Part shown: positions 44,864 through 56,511 of the stretch, piece by piece
How the letters are laid out: each line of letters begins with the position of its first letter
Numbering within the stretch: position 1 is the stretch's first letter
Assembly (NCBI GenBank): GCA_016490735.1
Contig: JAEMWC010000099.1
Location: forward strand, 62,001-126,000
Direction of reading: 5' to 3'
DNA: 64,000 bases
Source of the DNA: Pachyseris speciosa
Lineage: Eukaryota; Cnidaria; Anthozoa; Scleractinia; Pachyseridae
The notes under the pieces: generated by a model
Databases searched by the model: none
What the model saw: only the letters and a program-made list of their open reading frames with translations
Told to the model about the DNA's origin: nothing
Position numbers and translations under genes: made by a program

Positions 44864-47800
44864 AGGACAAGGAAAACATTGAACATTCTGGATTTTTTGG
44901 ACATATTTAAGGTGGAAGACATAACTTTTTAACTAGCCTTTGCTGTAAAAATGAAATTAGGGGTAGAAAATTGGCGGTTCAAAAAGTTCTGGAAGAGCCG
45001 AATCTTAATTTAGCTTTCATTGAATTTCTTAGGCGTAGAAATTGTCTCTTATTTGACCAAAATTTCAAACTCTTGAAAACAGAAACAGTTTCACGAATTT
45101 TGTAAGCCAATTCAGAGGAATATTACGTATGATTTCTGTACTGTGCGCTTGAATTTAATGTCGTAATTTTGTAGTTTTCTGCAAAGCATGCGCACTTAGG
45201 ATTTTGAAGTTCGGAAACCTTTTCGTTTGGTCGTAAACTTGCTCGTAAGCTTTCTGTCGTTTTGAATCTGGCTGGAACATGGCGTGAAATCCGGGTGCAG
45301 GCAATTATCCAAATCAACCAATTTCAGTCAATTGGTTGCAGATTTAGCACTACGAAAGGATTTCGCTTATCAAACCTGGAGGTGAAAGTAACTTTTTTGA
45401 CTGAACTTACGTTTTAGGTTTTCTCAAGTAAATAAAAAAAATTAATGCTCGTTGTATTTCCAGGAAATTTCACGCCATGTTTCTAATGTTTTCCAGTTAC
45501 CTGTAAAATTTGCAAGTAGCCTTCTTTACGATTTGAAGACTTTAATCTGAAATTTGCTCACATTTTCGTAAAATTTAAAGTTAGCGGTTTTTGACTTCAG
45601 AACAAAACGCAAACGCAATTTATTTCCTTTTGCTGTTTTATTACCTAAACAAGTTACAATTTTACTTTCTTGTGTTCATTTAATTAAGTACTTATAATCA
45701 GTAAGTACATCAATTATGAAAATAAATAACTATTTTATTGTTCAATCATTGTCTTGTATTCATTACAATAATAAAAATTTAAAAAGCGCTTTTAAAGGGG
45801 GCCTGGTAACTAGTTATTTTGTAGGCTATCTCTTTTCCCTTGTTTTGACTAGGAGAGGTTGCCAAGAAGAAAAAAGTTTCTGCGCTTTCAACGCGGGTCC
45901 AACAGAAAGTAAAAAACGACTTGGCCTTTGAAGGGGTAAAATCCGTTAAACAGTACAGATTTTTCCCGCCAAAAGACTTAGTTTTTTTTAACTCAAAGCT
46001 GGGACATCCATATCAAAAGCACAGCTCCTTTTTCCTTTGTAGCAAACTTACGTAGGATAAATGTACAAAAAAGAGGTGTCTAATAACTAGTTATCCACCC
46101 CTTTCTTTCTAATCTTTTAAACTTATTTAAAACTGAAAACCTTTTTTTTCTGCCAAGGAACGTAAATAAATTTTTGATTCGTTTTTCGTGAATCCTCTTA
46201 CACGACTGCAGTTTTTCTAACCCCCCTAATTAAAAATAAAAATAAAAGTGTTGACATTTCCTCCTTTGAATCAGCACAATCATTCTCCTCTCTAAGGACC
46301 TGAAATTCGCCATGTAATCAGGCCCTATACAAATTTGATTTCGAAAGCAACTCCTTTTCCAAAATCGACAAATTTAGTCAAAACTGTAATCCAAAATGAA
46401 TAAAACGCGTTTTTAAACAAATGCAGACAAATATTTAAGAGCCCAATTAACAAGATGTTATATCTATACATGACTTTTTATGCCAAGTCAAATGAAAAGT
46501 CAATTTTAAAAGTCTATGTGAACAACTTAAGGATTTCAGGGAAAGCTGAGAACTTTATAACATTAAAGCGGTTAACAACAACAAGCGAACCCCTTGCATT
46601 CGAGGCTGATAAAGTTGAAATTCTTTGAATCTCAATCAGAGAAATGCCGTTAATATTAGGTAGAACTCTGAGAAGTTTTCATATCATCAGAGTTAAAACA
46701 TGGCAGTTCTGTCTGCCAAAAGAAGGTAAACGTTTATTAGAATAAATTTCAGACTAAATGAAAGAGTTGATCGTTCCAGATGCCCGCAATTTAAAAGTAA
46801 AACTTTTAAAAACGGTGAAAATTCCAAAAAACAAACAAACAAACAAACAAAAAAACTATATTAGAGCAAAACCTAAACTGGCCTGGAAATAAAAAGTGTA
46901 CATTTCCTGAGTAAGTAAAATTGTCATTTTTAATTTGTTGCCTTAAAATCAATCAGAATATTAAAAGATAATTATAACCGCCAGCATTTCGTCGATCGAT
47001 TTCCAACGAAACGAAACGAAACGAAACGAAACGAAACTAATCTTTATCAGCCTCTTTCGATGGATTACGCGTCACGCGTCATTTAAATTTGCAGAATGTT
47101 TGCAGCCAAACGTTTGAAACCTAAAAGTTGTTGAGATTTTAAAAGTCCTGGATTAATCCTAATCAGTTTTCAATTAACTGGGGTCTCAAATCTACATCTT
47201 AAAGTGTAGCTATTTAAATTAACATTGACGAATCAAAGCTCAGCTCACGCGACAAGACCGCTAGTGAGGTGTCGAATGAAAACCGTACGTCTTCGATTGC
47301 CTATCTCTTTGTTTCCCCTTCTAACCCTTAATTTTGACTGAAAAATTAGAAAAACGTACCACCAAACAAGTCAAAAACAACGCCAATAACACTGAGAAAC
47401 AAACAATTTTCGAAGTTTGATACAACCTGTCTCAGTGACAACTTTAAAAGGTCACTGACTTCAGACTATGCGCACCACTACTGGGTCTCGTCGCGTGAGC
47501 TTAACTGAGAATTCAAAGCGACATCCAACTTTATCACGAAATTTTAGATTTTCATATAGACCATGTAACGCAAATTCGTTGATACTACTGGAAAAAAATA
47601 AACCTTAATTAAAAGTAGAGTAGTAACATGTATTGACTAAGTTTGATCGTCATGTCTTTTAATATAGCAGTGGTACAGCTCCGTTAGGATTAAGAATTCT
47701 ACAGGCGTTTGTATGTAAACGGGCAGAAATTGCCTACCTCCATCCAAAAGTCTGCAACGTTCTCAGAATTAAAGGAGCTGTATCTCCACTATGTTAAAAT

Positions 47801-49289
47801 ATGTGACTCCCAAACTTGATCAAGTTATTAATGTTAAGACAGCCTTTCTAGTAGTGCCACTGGATTTTCGTTAGGTGCACGACCCTTATGCCTTACATCG
47901 CAACGATTGCAATGTCAATTTTCTTACTGAGAATTGAGTCGAATGCATTAAAATTTTCACAATGCCGAGAAAAAACGTTCTGAACTAACACTATAATCAA
48001 TTGAACTAAAAGAAATCTTTCAAAGTATATTTGCGTCCTTAACAACTTGTTAAAGTTTGGAATTTTGGTATTACAAAATGAACCGTTTATAATGCTGTCG
48101 AGTCATGTCTTGTTACTGTAGTTTGTTATAACTGAATCGTTTTCACATATGGCTTCGTCTAGCTGTTCGATTCTGAAAGTTTTCTTGTCATTTGTCTTTA
48201 AAGTTTCTCCGTTGCTTGCTGTACGTTAGTCTGTTGACTGTTTTTAATACAAGCAGTTATAAAAGCCGCCGACAAACTCGCCAAATTTCTTCAAAATCTA
48301 TCTTGATTTATTTTCCTAATAAAACAACAAGAAATAGACAAATAAATAAATGCAACTCTGATCCTATCTTCTCTCCTTGCAATGTTGGCGCGGAAATGGC
48401 CAAATGAAATCCCAATATTTGCCCAACATTAATGACTGAGCACACTCTCGTACCTTTTTCACAGTTTCAACGTTTTTTACATAACTCTTTTAACACTCCC
48501 TCTCAGTTCTTTGTCGAATTTTTACCTCTCTAATCATGTTGTTAAAATTTCTGTTACAGTGTTTTTCCTTCGAGTCTTGAGGTTTCTTACTCAGATCATT
48601 TTCTGTCAAGTCTTCTCCTGTGTTTTCTCACTGCCAATTACAAATTTTTCTCCAGTTTAGTTAAATATTCATTGTCATCTTTTCACTTTGCAATTATTTT
48701 CTCTTTTCTGTCCTAGTTTAAAAGTGAATATATTGTTTGGTATCAGTAGTCTTGTTCTGTTCCTTACTGAAATGTTATTACCCCTAAACTCTGTTGTGTT
48801 TCGTTCTCTTTTTTTTTGACAGCTTTACCGATCGAAAGAAATTTCATCATAGCAAAAATCATTCGAATTGAAACCTCTCGATGTTATAATTTTCTGCTAT
48901 CGAGCCATTTTGCACGGCAAACCTAATGGAAACGTTTGCTTTGCAGCCAAATTGAACCATCTGGAAATGCAAGGCATAAGGGTGACGGTGATTAGGTTAA
49001 GTCTAGCTAGTACAAAACTATCTTCTTATAAAAAGGTCTGATTGGGCTTTGACTAATATACAAGAAGGGTTACCTTTATGTTACTGGTCGTCTGTTTTTG
49101 TACTGGTACGGCTGTGGAATTTTCTTCCCTGTTCTGAATAACTTAACGAGTTTTTGGTAAATCCTGTATTAATTAGTTCACTCCAGAGCGAGAGCCAAAC
49201 GATTGCAATCCTGAAGCGTGACTATTTCAATGAAAGCTACCGAGAATCACATTTCTGTGGTACTGTTGAGAACTCTACAAAAGATGATT
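44864..49289. other. Long stretch without recognised genes
   Basis: AT-rich. Contains (AAAC)n at about 46834-46853, (CGAAA)n at 47011-47037 and a small inverted repeat (about 47668-47800; GTGGTACAGCTCCG against GGAGCTGTATCTCCAC). A few open frames of 60-71 codons lack supporting context. Confidence 0.45.
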
Positions 49290-50215
49290 GAATCTCTCCG
49301 TGTGTGGATGAAATCCTACTGTAATAAGTGTAACTGAGTACTGGAAAAGAAAAAAAAGCTACTGAGCCGTACTTTCCTGTGGTGCTGTTTATTATGCTGT
49401 ACAAGGTGGTTCTAAGTTTTGAGTCTGTGGATGAAATCCTAAAGTGTGACCATTCAAATGAAAGCTACTGAGCAGTACTTTCCTGTGGTGCTGTTTATTA
49501 TGCTGTACAAGGTGGTTCTAAGTTTTGAGTCTGTGGATGAAATCCTAAAGTGTGACCATTCAAATGAAAGCTACTGAGCAGTACTTTCCTGTGGTGCTGT
49601 TTATTATGCTGTACAAGGTGGTTCTAAGTTTTGAGTCTGTGGATGAAATCCTAAAGTGTGACCATTCAAATGAAAGCTACTGAGCAGTACTTTCCTGTGG
49701 TGCTGTTTATTATGCTGTACAAGGTGGTTCTAAGTTTTGAGTCTGTGGATGAAATCCTAAAGTGTGACCATTCAAATGAAAGCTACTGAGCAGTACTTTC
49801 CTGTGGTGCTGTTTATTATGCTGTACAAGGTGGTTCTAAGTTTTGAGTCTGTGGATGAAATCCTAAAGTGTGACCATTCAAATGAAAGCTACTGAGCAGT
49901 ACTTTCCTGTGGTGCTGTTTATTATGCTGTACAAGGTGGTTCTAAGTTTTGAGTCTGTGGATGAAATCCTAAAGTGTGACCATTCAAATGAAAGCTACTG
50001 AGCAGTACTTTCCTGTGGTGCTGTTTATTATGCTGTACAGGGTGGTTCTAAGTTTTGAGTCTGTGGATGAAATCCTAAAGTGTGACCATTCAAATGAAAG
50101 CTACTGAGCAGTACTTTCCTGTGGTTCTGTTTATTATGCTGCACAAGGTGGTTCTAACTTTTGATCTAGTGGATAAAATCCTAAAGAGTAAATATTCAAA
50201 GGCGACCTTTCAGTT
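49290..50215 (+). repeat. 106-bp tandem repeat, homogeneous array
   Basis: The word GAGTCTGTGGATGAAATCCT starts at 49421, 49527, 49633, 49739, 49845, 49951 and 50057: a period of exactly 106 bp with nearly identical units. Degenerate units flank it on both sides. 106 is not a multiple of 3, so units do not encode a repeating protein in one frame. Confidence 0.97.
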
Positions 50216-50244
50216 TAGTATTTAGTACTTTCCTGAGGTGTTGC

Positions 50245-50683
50245 TTAAAGTGCAACTAACCCCAAAATATTTTTTTCGCTTAAATAAATCTTTACACCTG
50301 TTCGAAACACACCGCGCCTTTTTGCGCCTTTTTTAACCAGATCTTGTCTTTTTATAGGCTGTAAAAGTTACGAATCATCTGTCCCACGACCGAGCTAGTA
50401 AGGGGCATGGGTCTATTCCTTACATGACGTCACAAACTGCTTTGCATGCAGGTTTACAAAGACTTAATGCGATGGAAATCGGTTTGTGACGTCATGTAAG
50501 GAATAGACCCATGCCCCTTACTAGCTCGGTCGTGGGACAGATGATGGCTAAATTTCGTAACTTTTGCAGCCTATAAAAAGTCAATATTTGGTTAAAAAAG
50601 GCGCAAAAAGGCGCGGTGTGTTTCGAACAGGTGTAAAAATTTATTTAAGCGAAAAAAATATTTTGGGGTTAGTTGCACTTTAA
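50245..50683. mobile_element. Palindromic TTAA-flanked element, 431 bp
   Basis: 50249-50679 starts AGTGCAACTAACCCC and ends with its reverse complement; TTAA on both sides (50245-50248, 50680-50683). Arms of about 200 bp are nearly perfect reverse complements around a short centre. It interrupts the 106-bp array. Confidence 0.85.
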
Positions 50684-50689
50684 ATGTCG

Positions 50690-51430
50690 TAAAATGCAGT
50701 ACTAATTTTAAAGTCTGTGGATGAAATCCTGAACTGTGACCATACAATTAATGAAATGACAGCCATTGATTAGTACTTCAGTCCAAGGGTGTTGTTATGA
50801 CGGTGTACAAGGAAATTATTACGTTGAAGCGTGTGGATACAAAAAAAAAAAAAAAAATGAAATTCCTGAAGTGTGGTTACTCAAACAAAGGGGCAATTTA
50901 TTGGGGTGCCGTTCCTTGTTCTGTACAAGTTGATTCAAACCTTCGAGTCCGCCAATGAAATCACTAAGTCACGGTGTGACCATTCAAGTGAAAGCTACTG
51001 AGCAGTACTTTCCTGTGGTGCTGTTTATAATGCTGTACAAGGTGGTTCCAACTTTGGAGTCTGTGGATGAAATCCTAAAGTGTGACCATTCAAATGAAAG
51101 CTACTGTGCAGTACTTGCCTGTAGTGCTGTTTGTTATGCTGTACAAGGTGGTTCCAACTTTGGAGTCTGTGGATGAAATCCTAAAGTGTGACCATTGAAA
51201 TGAAAGCTTCCTGTGGTGCTATTTGTTATGCTGTACAAGGTGGTTCCAACTTTGGAGTCTGTGGATGAAATCCTAAAGTGTGACTATTGAAATGAAAGCT
51301 ACTGAGCAGTACTTTCGTGTGGTGCTTCTGATTATGCTGTACAAGTTGGCTCAGCAATTTAGAATCAGTGAGAGAAAGCAAATAAAAGCTTCTTGGCTGT
51401 ACTTTCCTGTGGTGCTGTTTATTATGCTTA
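50690..51430 (+). repeat. 106-bp repeat, degenerate continuation
   Basis: Units at 50700 and from about 50970. GAGTCTGTGG starts at 51057, 51163 and 51255 (the last spacing is 92 bp, one unit having lost the GAGCAGTACT part). More diverged than 49.4-50.1 kb. Confidence 0.9.
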
Positions 51431-51610
51431 ATCATAAAAATTACAATTTCCTCGATTGTGATTGGTTTAAAAAACTCTTATTTTCCACTAATTCACTCTC
51501 CAAGTTGTTATCGGACAGTTTGTTATTGGACACTTTGTTATTGGACAGTTTGTTATCGGACAGTTCAATAAGCCAATCACATTCAAAGCAGTATTTTAAA
51601 TCAACCAATC

Positions 51611-51643
<33 letters not shown>

Positions 51644-51802
51644 CAACCTTGGTTACAATCACCATACATTTTGATCGTAGTCAATTTCAGAGCGACATTA
51701 AACAATTTACGCTTCCTTTGTCAGTCTTTTAATGCAAAATTTCCCTTCCTTTTATAACTTGGCTCTTCTTCTTTTCTCGGAAATTGTAATTTTTATGATT
51801 AA
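51428..51802. mobile_element. MITE with TTAATCATAAAAATTACAAT ends
   Basis: The 24-bp ends at 51428-51451 and 51779-51802 are perfect inverted repeats. Inside are four tandem copies of an 18-bp GTTTGTTATCGGACA-type unit (51507-51565) and two copies of a 30-bp AACCAATCACATTCAAAG unit. Confidence 0.8.
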
Positions 51803-51822
51803 TTGGTAATAAGACTTCGTGT

Positions 51823-51953
51823 CGTCCAATTGGGTCTGTAATCATACTCGTGATAAACAAATCGGATAAACAAATCGTGATAGACAAATCGGACTCCCGC
51901 TGCGAGGTCGTCCAATTTTGTTACCACTCGTAGGATTACAGACCGAATTGGAC
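51823..51953. repeat. Inverted repeat, CCAATTCGGTCTGTAATC family
   Basis: Arms 51823-51854 and 51922-51953, same family as 8084-8209. The interior is rich in ACAAATCG words. Confidence 0.7.
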
Positions 51954-52540
51954 TCCACTCAGTCCTATTACCATTACTTATAAAATGTTCAAATAATTAC
52001 GCGCGCTATGATTGGTCGAATCGAGTGCATCATATCTCAATTTAGTATTGTACATATCGTAACACTTTCCAAATATGGTCATGTTTCGCTCGATATACGT
52101 CGCGCGCACTCGGCAGATATCCTGCGATATACGTAATTTCGTGCGTCATGCAGAAAAACGGCGCTTCTTTTTTCATTTTTATGCAATAAACTCAGTATAT
52201 CGCGCTTTGTTATCAGTGTGTTGAATAATAAAACAATTGTCTTGCTCAATCTTGCGGAACATCCCCTGATTTAAGCCAAGTCGGTCTTCGGCCTCATCAG
52301 CTAAGTGTCAGGAGATATTCTGCGCGATTTCGCAGGATAATTGTTGAATATGTACGCGCCTTCCGTCACGGCGCGTGCATTGTTAAATTATAATGCACAC
52401 CGGACACATCACAAGTGTCGAGACCTTTTATAAAGAAAATAAAGTAAAAGCAATAAGAAATGCGTGATTCAATTTATATGTGAAGGGGCTATGTCACGGT
52501 TATTTTGCGGTCTTTGGCGCAAAATTCAGGTTAATTTAAG

Positions 52541-53064
52541 GTGGCTCAAAACGGCTTCGTTATTTTTAAACACCAAGTCTTTGATAGATCGATGCTCCCA
52601 CAATTTTTTGTTTGTTTCTTGAAGATGGTAGCAAAAAATTTTCCAAATGATTTCTCAACAATTTGCGATCAATTTTTTTTACATATAATGTTACTATAGT
52701 AACAGTACTGCCGCTTAAAATTTCCCTAAATTTTGGCTTTATGTGCCTATAACTCAAAAACGAGTCCGGTGAGACCCGGTTTGTATTATCGAATTTTAAT
52801 TAGCATATAAAGATTCATCTTTCTGCATGATTTTAAAAAATTATAGAGGGGTTCAGAGCCACCTTAATTTTTCGATGATTTAAAGTGGCTCTGAACCCCA
52901 TGTACAGATTTTGTTTTTAAACTTTGCAAGAATTGATCGCAAATTGTTGAGAAATAATTGGGAAGTTTTTTGATACCATGTTCAAGAAAACAAACAAAAT
53001 ATTGTGGGAGTATCGATCCATCAAAGAGTTGATGTTTAAAAATAACGAAACCATTTTGAGCCAT
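52541..53064. mobile_element. Foldback element with 140-bp arms
   Basis: Outer arms (about 52541-52680, 52917-53064) contain CTTCGTTATTTTTAAACA and TGATAGATCGATGCTCCCAC with their reverse complements. A second palindrome, GGGGTTCAGAGCCAC against GTGGCTCTGAACCCC, sits in the middle (52853-52899). Confidence 0.75.
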
Positions 53065-53341
53065 TGTGTGTAAGAACATTTTTAAAACACAAATTGGTCT
53101 GAGATCTCCAACAGAAAGACAAAAAGATGATTTTTTAAAGAGAAAAAAAGAACGCATAATCGGTTTATAATGGTTCTGACGAAACTTGAAAAACAGTGGC
53201 CCACAATCCGTTTCCACCCTGACCATCCACAAGCAAGGAGCCTTATTTTTTGTTTGATTGCACTAGTAAAGCTAGGTTGGAATGTCGTCAAATTTCATCA
53301 GCTGATTTCCAGTATGAAAGCTCGCGCAAATCTCAAATTGT

Positions 53342-53518
53342 GTTATAAAAGAAATAACACTTGTTCTTCGTACATTGTTGAGTAAAATAAGCACTTGGGA
53401 ATTTTCTGAGAACAATCAAGAAATGCAAAGCACTTCCCTCGTGTTTTTAAATATTCCCGCGTGTTTATATAACTCAACAATGCACTAGGCGAGTTTTTGT
53501 TATTTCTTTAATACTGCT
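53342..53518. repeat. Inverted repeat
   Basis: AAAAGAAATAACAC...CATTGTTGAGT at about 53347-53383 is mirrored by ACTCAACAATGCAC...TTGTTATTTCTTT at about 53472-53511. Confidence 0.65.
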
Positions 53519-53700
53519 GAGTCCGTGGATGAAATCCTAAAGTGTTACCATTCAAATGAAAGCAACTGAGCAGTAATTTCCTGTGGTGCTGTTTATTATG
53601 CAGTTCAAGGTGGTTCTAACGTTATAGTCTGTGGAGAAAATCCTAAAGTATGACTATTCAAAGAACGCCATTTAAGCTGAGTTAGGTTTTAGCATTTTTC
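53515..53700 (+). repeat. 106-bp repeat, isolated units
   Basis: GTCCGTGGATGAAATCCTAA followed by about 1.5 recognisable units. Confidence 0.8.
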
Positions 53701-54758
53701 TGAAATGTTGCATATTATGCTGTCCAAGATTCGTCTGGCCCTTAACTCTTTTCCATCCAACGTCACACATATGTGATGATAAATACTGCTTCCTTTTTAT
53801 GGTTTATTTCTTGTTTAAAGTTTGTCAGAACGTTATAATAATTGTGTGAATAGGACCAACTGTGTTTTAGCAATCATTAAAGCTAAAAATAACGACTACA
53901 ATACCAGAATTCCGCTGCATATCACCGATCGTTTAACAGCAAAGCCCAAAATGCTTGTTTTTTGGCCAGAGAATAACACCAAAATTTACACATTTTTGTG
54001 GCCAACTTTTTAATAAGAAAAACTGCCCAAATATCAAGATTCTACATTTACAGCAAACCTCAAGCTCTCTCCTTATTATCAGCTATGAAACGTTTCTCTC
54101 ACATTTGGTGCCTGCCACGTTTCAGCCCGTTTCTGAGATCCAATCTTGTGTGTCTTAACTGGACTCGTTCACGGCCGAAAAGAATTCTGGGAACTGTAAC
54201 CACGCCGCGAGCATAGAACTCTCCTTCAGTTCATTACATAGTTTTTCGATAAGTGCTGAGCCACCCGGTGCTACCAGCAAAATGTTGCATCGATGAGTAT
54301 TTTTAGCGGTCAGAACTAGCCCACATTGCCTCGTTAGCTCCCCGAATCCACTTGCAGAAAGACAAGAGAGACAGGTTCCATATCGAGCCACCATCATCAC
54401 AACAGAGCGTGTTTGGCATCTCCATCAACATAAAACCGCCTCTCACCTCTGGTTTCTTTCAAAGGCTTGCCTTTACCCACATTCTAGCTTAATGATGCCA
54501 GCATGGGGGCTTCTGCAGAGGAAAATGGCTCAGAAAAACAGTCTAAAACTGACAATTGCACCACAGTCAAGCGATTCCACTGACTCGACAAACAACAGCC
54601 ACTCGGGTGCATCACGTGACTCTTAAGCCTGGGTCCCCAGTATTTCAAGACAGCAGATATTTTCATAATAACTCCATATATGAAGAAGTTAAGAGCCCCA
54701 GACCATTTATTGCCCAAAATCTGGTGAAATAAATAGCACCCACTTGGATCGAAAAGGG
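53700..54758. other. No recognised gene
   Basis: Open frames of 60-80 codons on both strands overlap each other without splice or homology support. Confidence 0.35.
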
Positions 54759-55096
54759 TTAAAGAGTAGATAGCTGTTCAAAAAAGATTTTTCGAATTCC
54801 GCCGTGTTTTTGCCCTGAAATCGTCGTTCAAAGTTCGCAGTTGAGCCACGCCCATCAAAGGGCATGAGTCTGTTTCTGGTTTGTCGTCACAGACTGATTT
54901 GCATCGAATTAAGTCTTTGTAAACATGCATGCTAAGCAGTTTGTGACGTCGAACCAGGACAAGACCCATGTCCCGTACAAGCCCGGTGAAGCCGGTTTGA
55001 TGGGCGTGGCTCAAGCTGGCAATTAGAACGACTGTTTCAGGGCAAAAACACGGCGGAATTCGAAAACCCTTTTTTAAACAGCTATCTACTATTTAA
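54759..55096. mobile_element. Palindromic TTAA-flanked element, 330 bp
   Basis: 54763-55092 starts AGAGTAGATAGCTGTTC and ends with its near reverse complement; TTAA at 54759-54762 and 55093-55096. The arms include GAATTCCGCCGTGTTTTTGC. The centre shares a 70-bp core with 50249-50679 in opposite orientation. Confidence 0.8.
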
Positions 55097-55099
55097 AAG

Positions 55100-55345
55100 G
55101 TGTGACCATTTTAATGAGGTGGATCTAACTATTGAGTGTGTGGATGAAGTGGATGAAAGTGTAACAATTCAAATGAAAGCTCTAAGCATTGCTGTTCACG
55201 ACAATACTAACGTTTGGATTCTGTAAATGAAATCGCTCTCAATTTTGCGTTTATGGATTTAGTCGTTAACTGTGACCATTGATGCACCTGACGCCGCTTA
55301 AATCATTGTGTAAACGTTGATCGTTGTTTGCAGATGAAATCGTAG
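55100..55345 (+). repeat. 106-bp repeat, highly degenerate remnants
   Basis: TGTGTGGATGAAGTGGATGA, AACAATTCAAATGAAAGCTC and ATTCTGTAAATGAAATCGC are decayed unit fragments marking the right edge of the array. Confidence 0.55.
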
Positions 55346-56511
55346 AATGCGTCTCTCATAAGATCTTCGCCTAATGTTGCATCTCTTAAAATCAAAATCT
55401 CTCACTGAAGACAAGCTTCGATTTCCTTTATACCAAGCCACTATTTTCAACATAAATTTTCGTATCAAAGCATCAGCTATTAAAACGTTCATGCATAGCC
55501 CTTAATCTTAACGATCTCCGCCTTATATCGATATCCGGTCCTGTTAGACTATTTATGACGAAACTTCAATGATTTTAAATGAACTGCTCGATCTTCACAT
55601 CTTCCAGTCGCCCATCCAGTCATAATTTCTGTTCCTGACATAATTTAAGGGCTATGAAATTGAAAAACATCGCAGAGATGATCAAAATCTTGCCTACAGG
55701 TTTATACATCGAGTAAATCAACTTGTTAAATTTTCTTCAAATTTTCTAGACAATAGCCATCTTTAAGATGAAAGGTCCACATTACCGTTCTATGGTAACC
55801 AGGATACCAACACGGTCATGCTATTGACGAGGTGGTGTATTATGAAGGAAATCGAAGCTCTGTCTTCTGAGCCAAATTTTAATTGCAAAAGCCTCACCAA
55901 AAGGCCACGAACTGTTGTTATGTTCATTCATTAATGTAGCAAAGATTGTCCAAACGTTTTAGAGCCTGGAAAAAATACTTCAAACAGTTCAACATGCAAA
56001 TCTTCCAAAAATTTGATGAAATGCAATTCTGTTAGTTCTAACTTTTGCGTCTGTGGCTAAAACCTTGAAGTGGAATCAAGAAACAATTTTTTAGGCACCT
56101 TTCTTTTACCAGAATTCCTAAAGAAAATAAACACCCTTAATCAGACCTTTTTATAAATTTAACTATAGAGACCATAACCCAGCTGTTCAAAGGACGATCG
56201 TGGAAATCCATGATTATCTCAAAATCTGAGTGCAAATGTAACATTTCCGCTAACATGAAACAGAATTTTAAATTTAGCATTGCATAACGCATTCTTTGAC
56301 TGTGAATTACATACAAATACTTGTATCTACTTTTTTTTTCAGGAAATGAAACTGAAACTGTGATTTACAATAAAAAATGAATCCAGCTTTGAACAACTGG
56401 GCAATGATTCTTATGTATTGTAACTAAAGTTTGCAAAAAAAAAAAATTAAATAAATAAATAAACAAAAAAATAAAAAAGGAAGTAAACAAATAAAACATA
56501 AAAAAATAACC
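55346..56511. other. No recognised gene
   Basis: AT-rich. Contains GAAGACAAGCTTCGATTTCC (about 55407), also found at the edge of the foldback copy at 39354, suggesting a fragment of that family. A-rich AAATAAATAAAC stretch at 56440-56510. Confidence 0.4.

Noticed and set aside
44766..44882. Alternative lysine-rich C-terminus ending GQGKH for the 37234 gene
   Set aside because: It requires the exon 41069-41165 to be skipped. With that exon included the phase dictates the frame ending at 44863. Kept only as a possible isoform.
49290..50215. CRISPR array
   Set aside because: Units are 106 bp, contiguous and without unique spacers, in a eukaryotic genome. It is a tandem satellite.
52276..52300. 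Hammerhead ribozyme on the minus strand (CTGATGAGGCCGAAGACC)
   Set aside because: CUGAUGA is present, but the required GAAA after stem II is missing (GACT follows), and flanking stems I and III cannot be formed.
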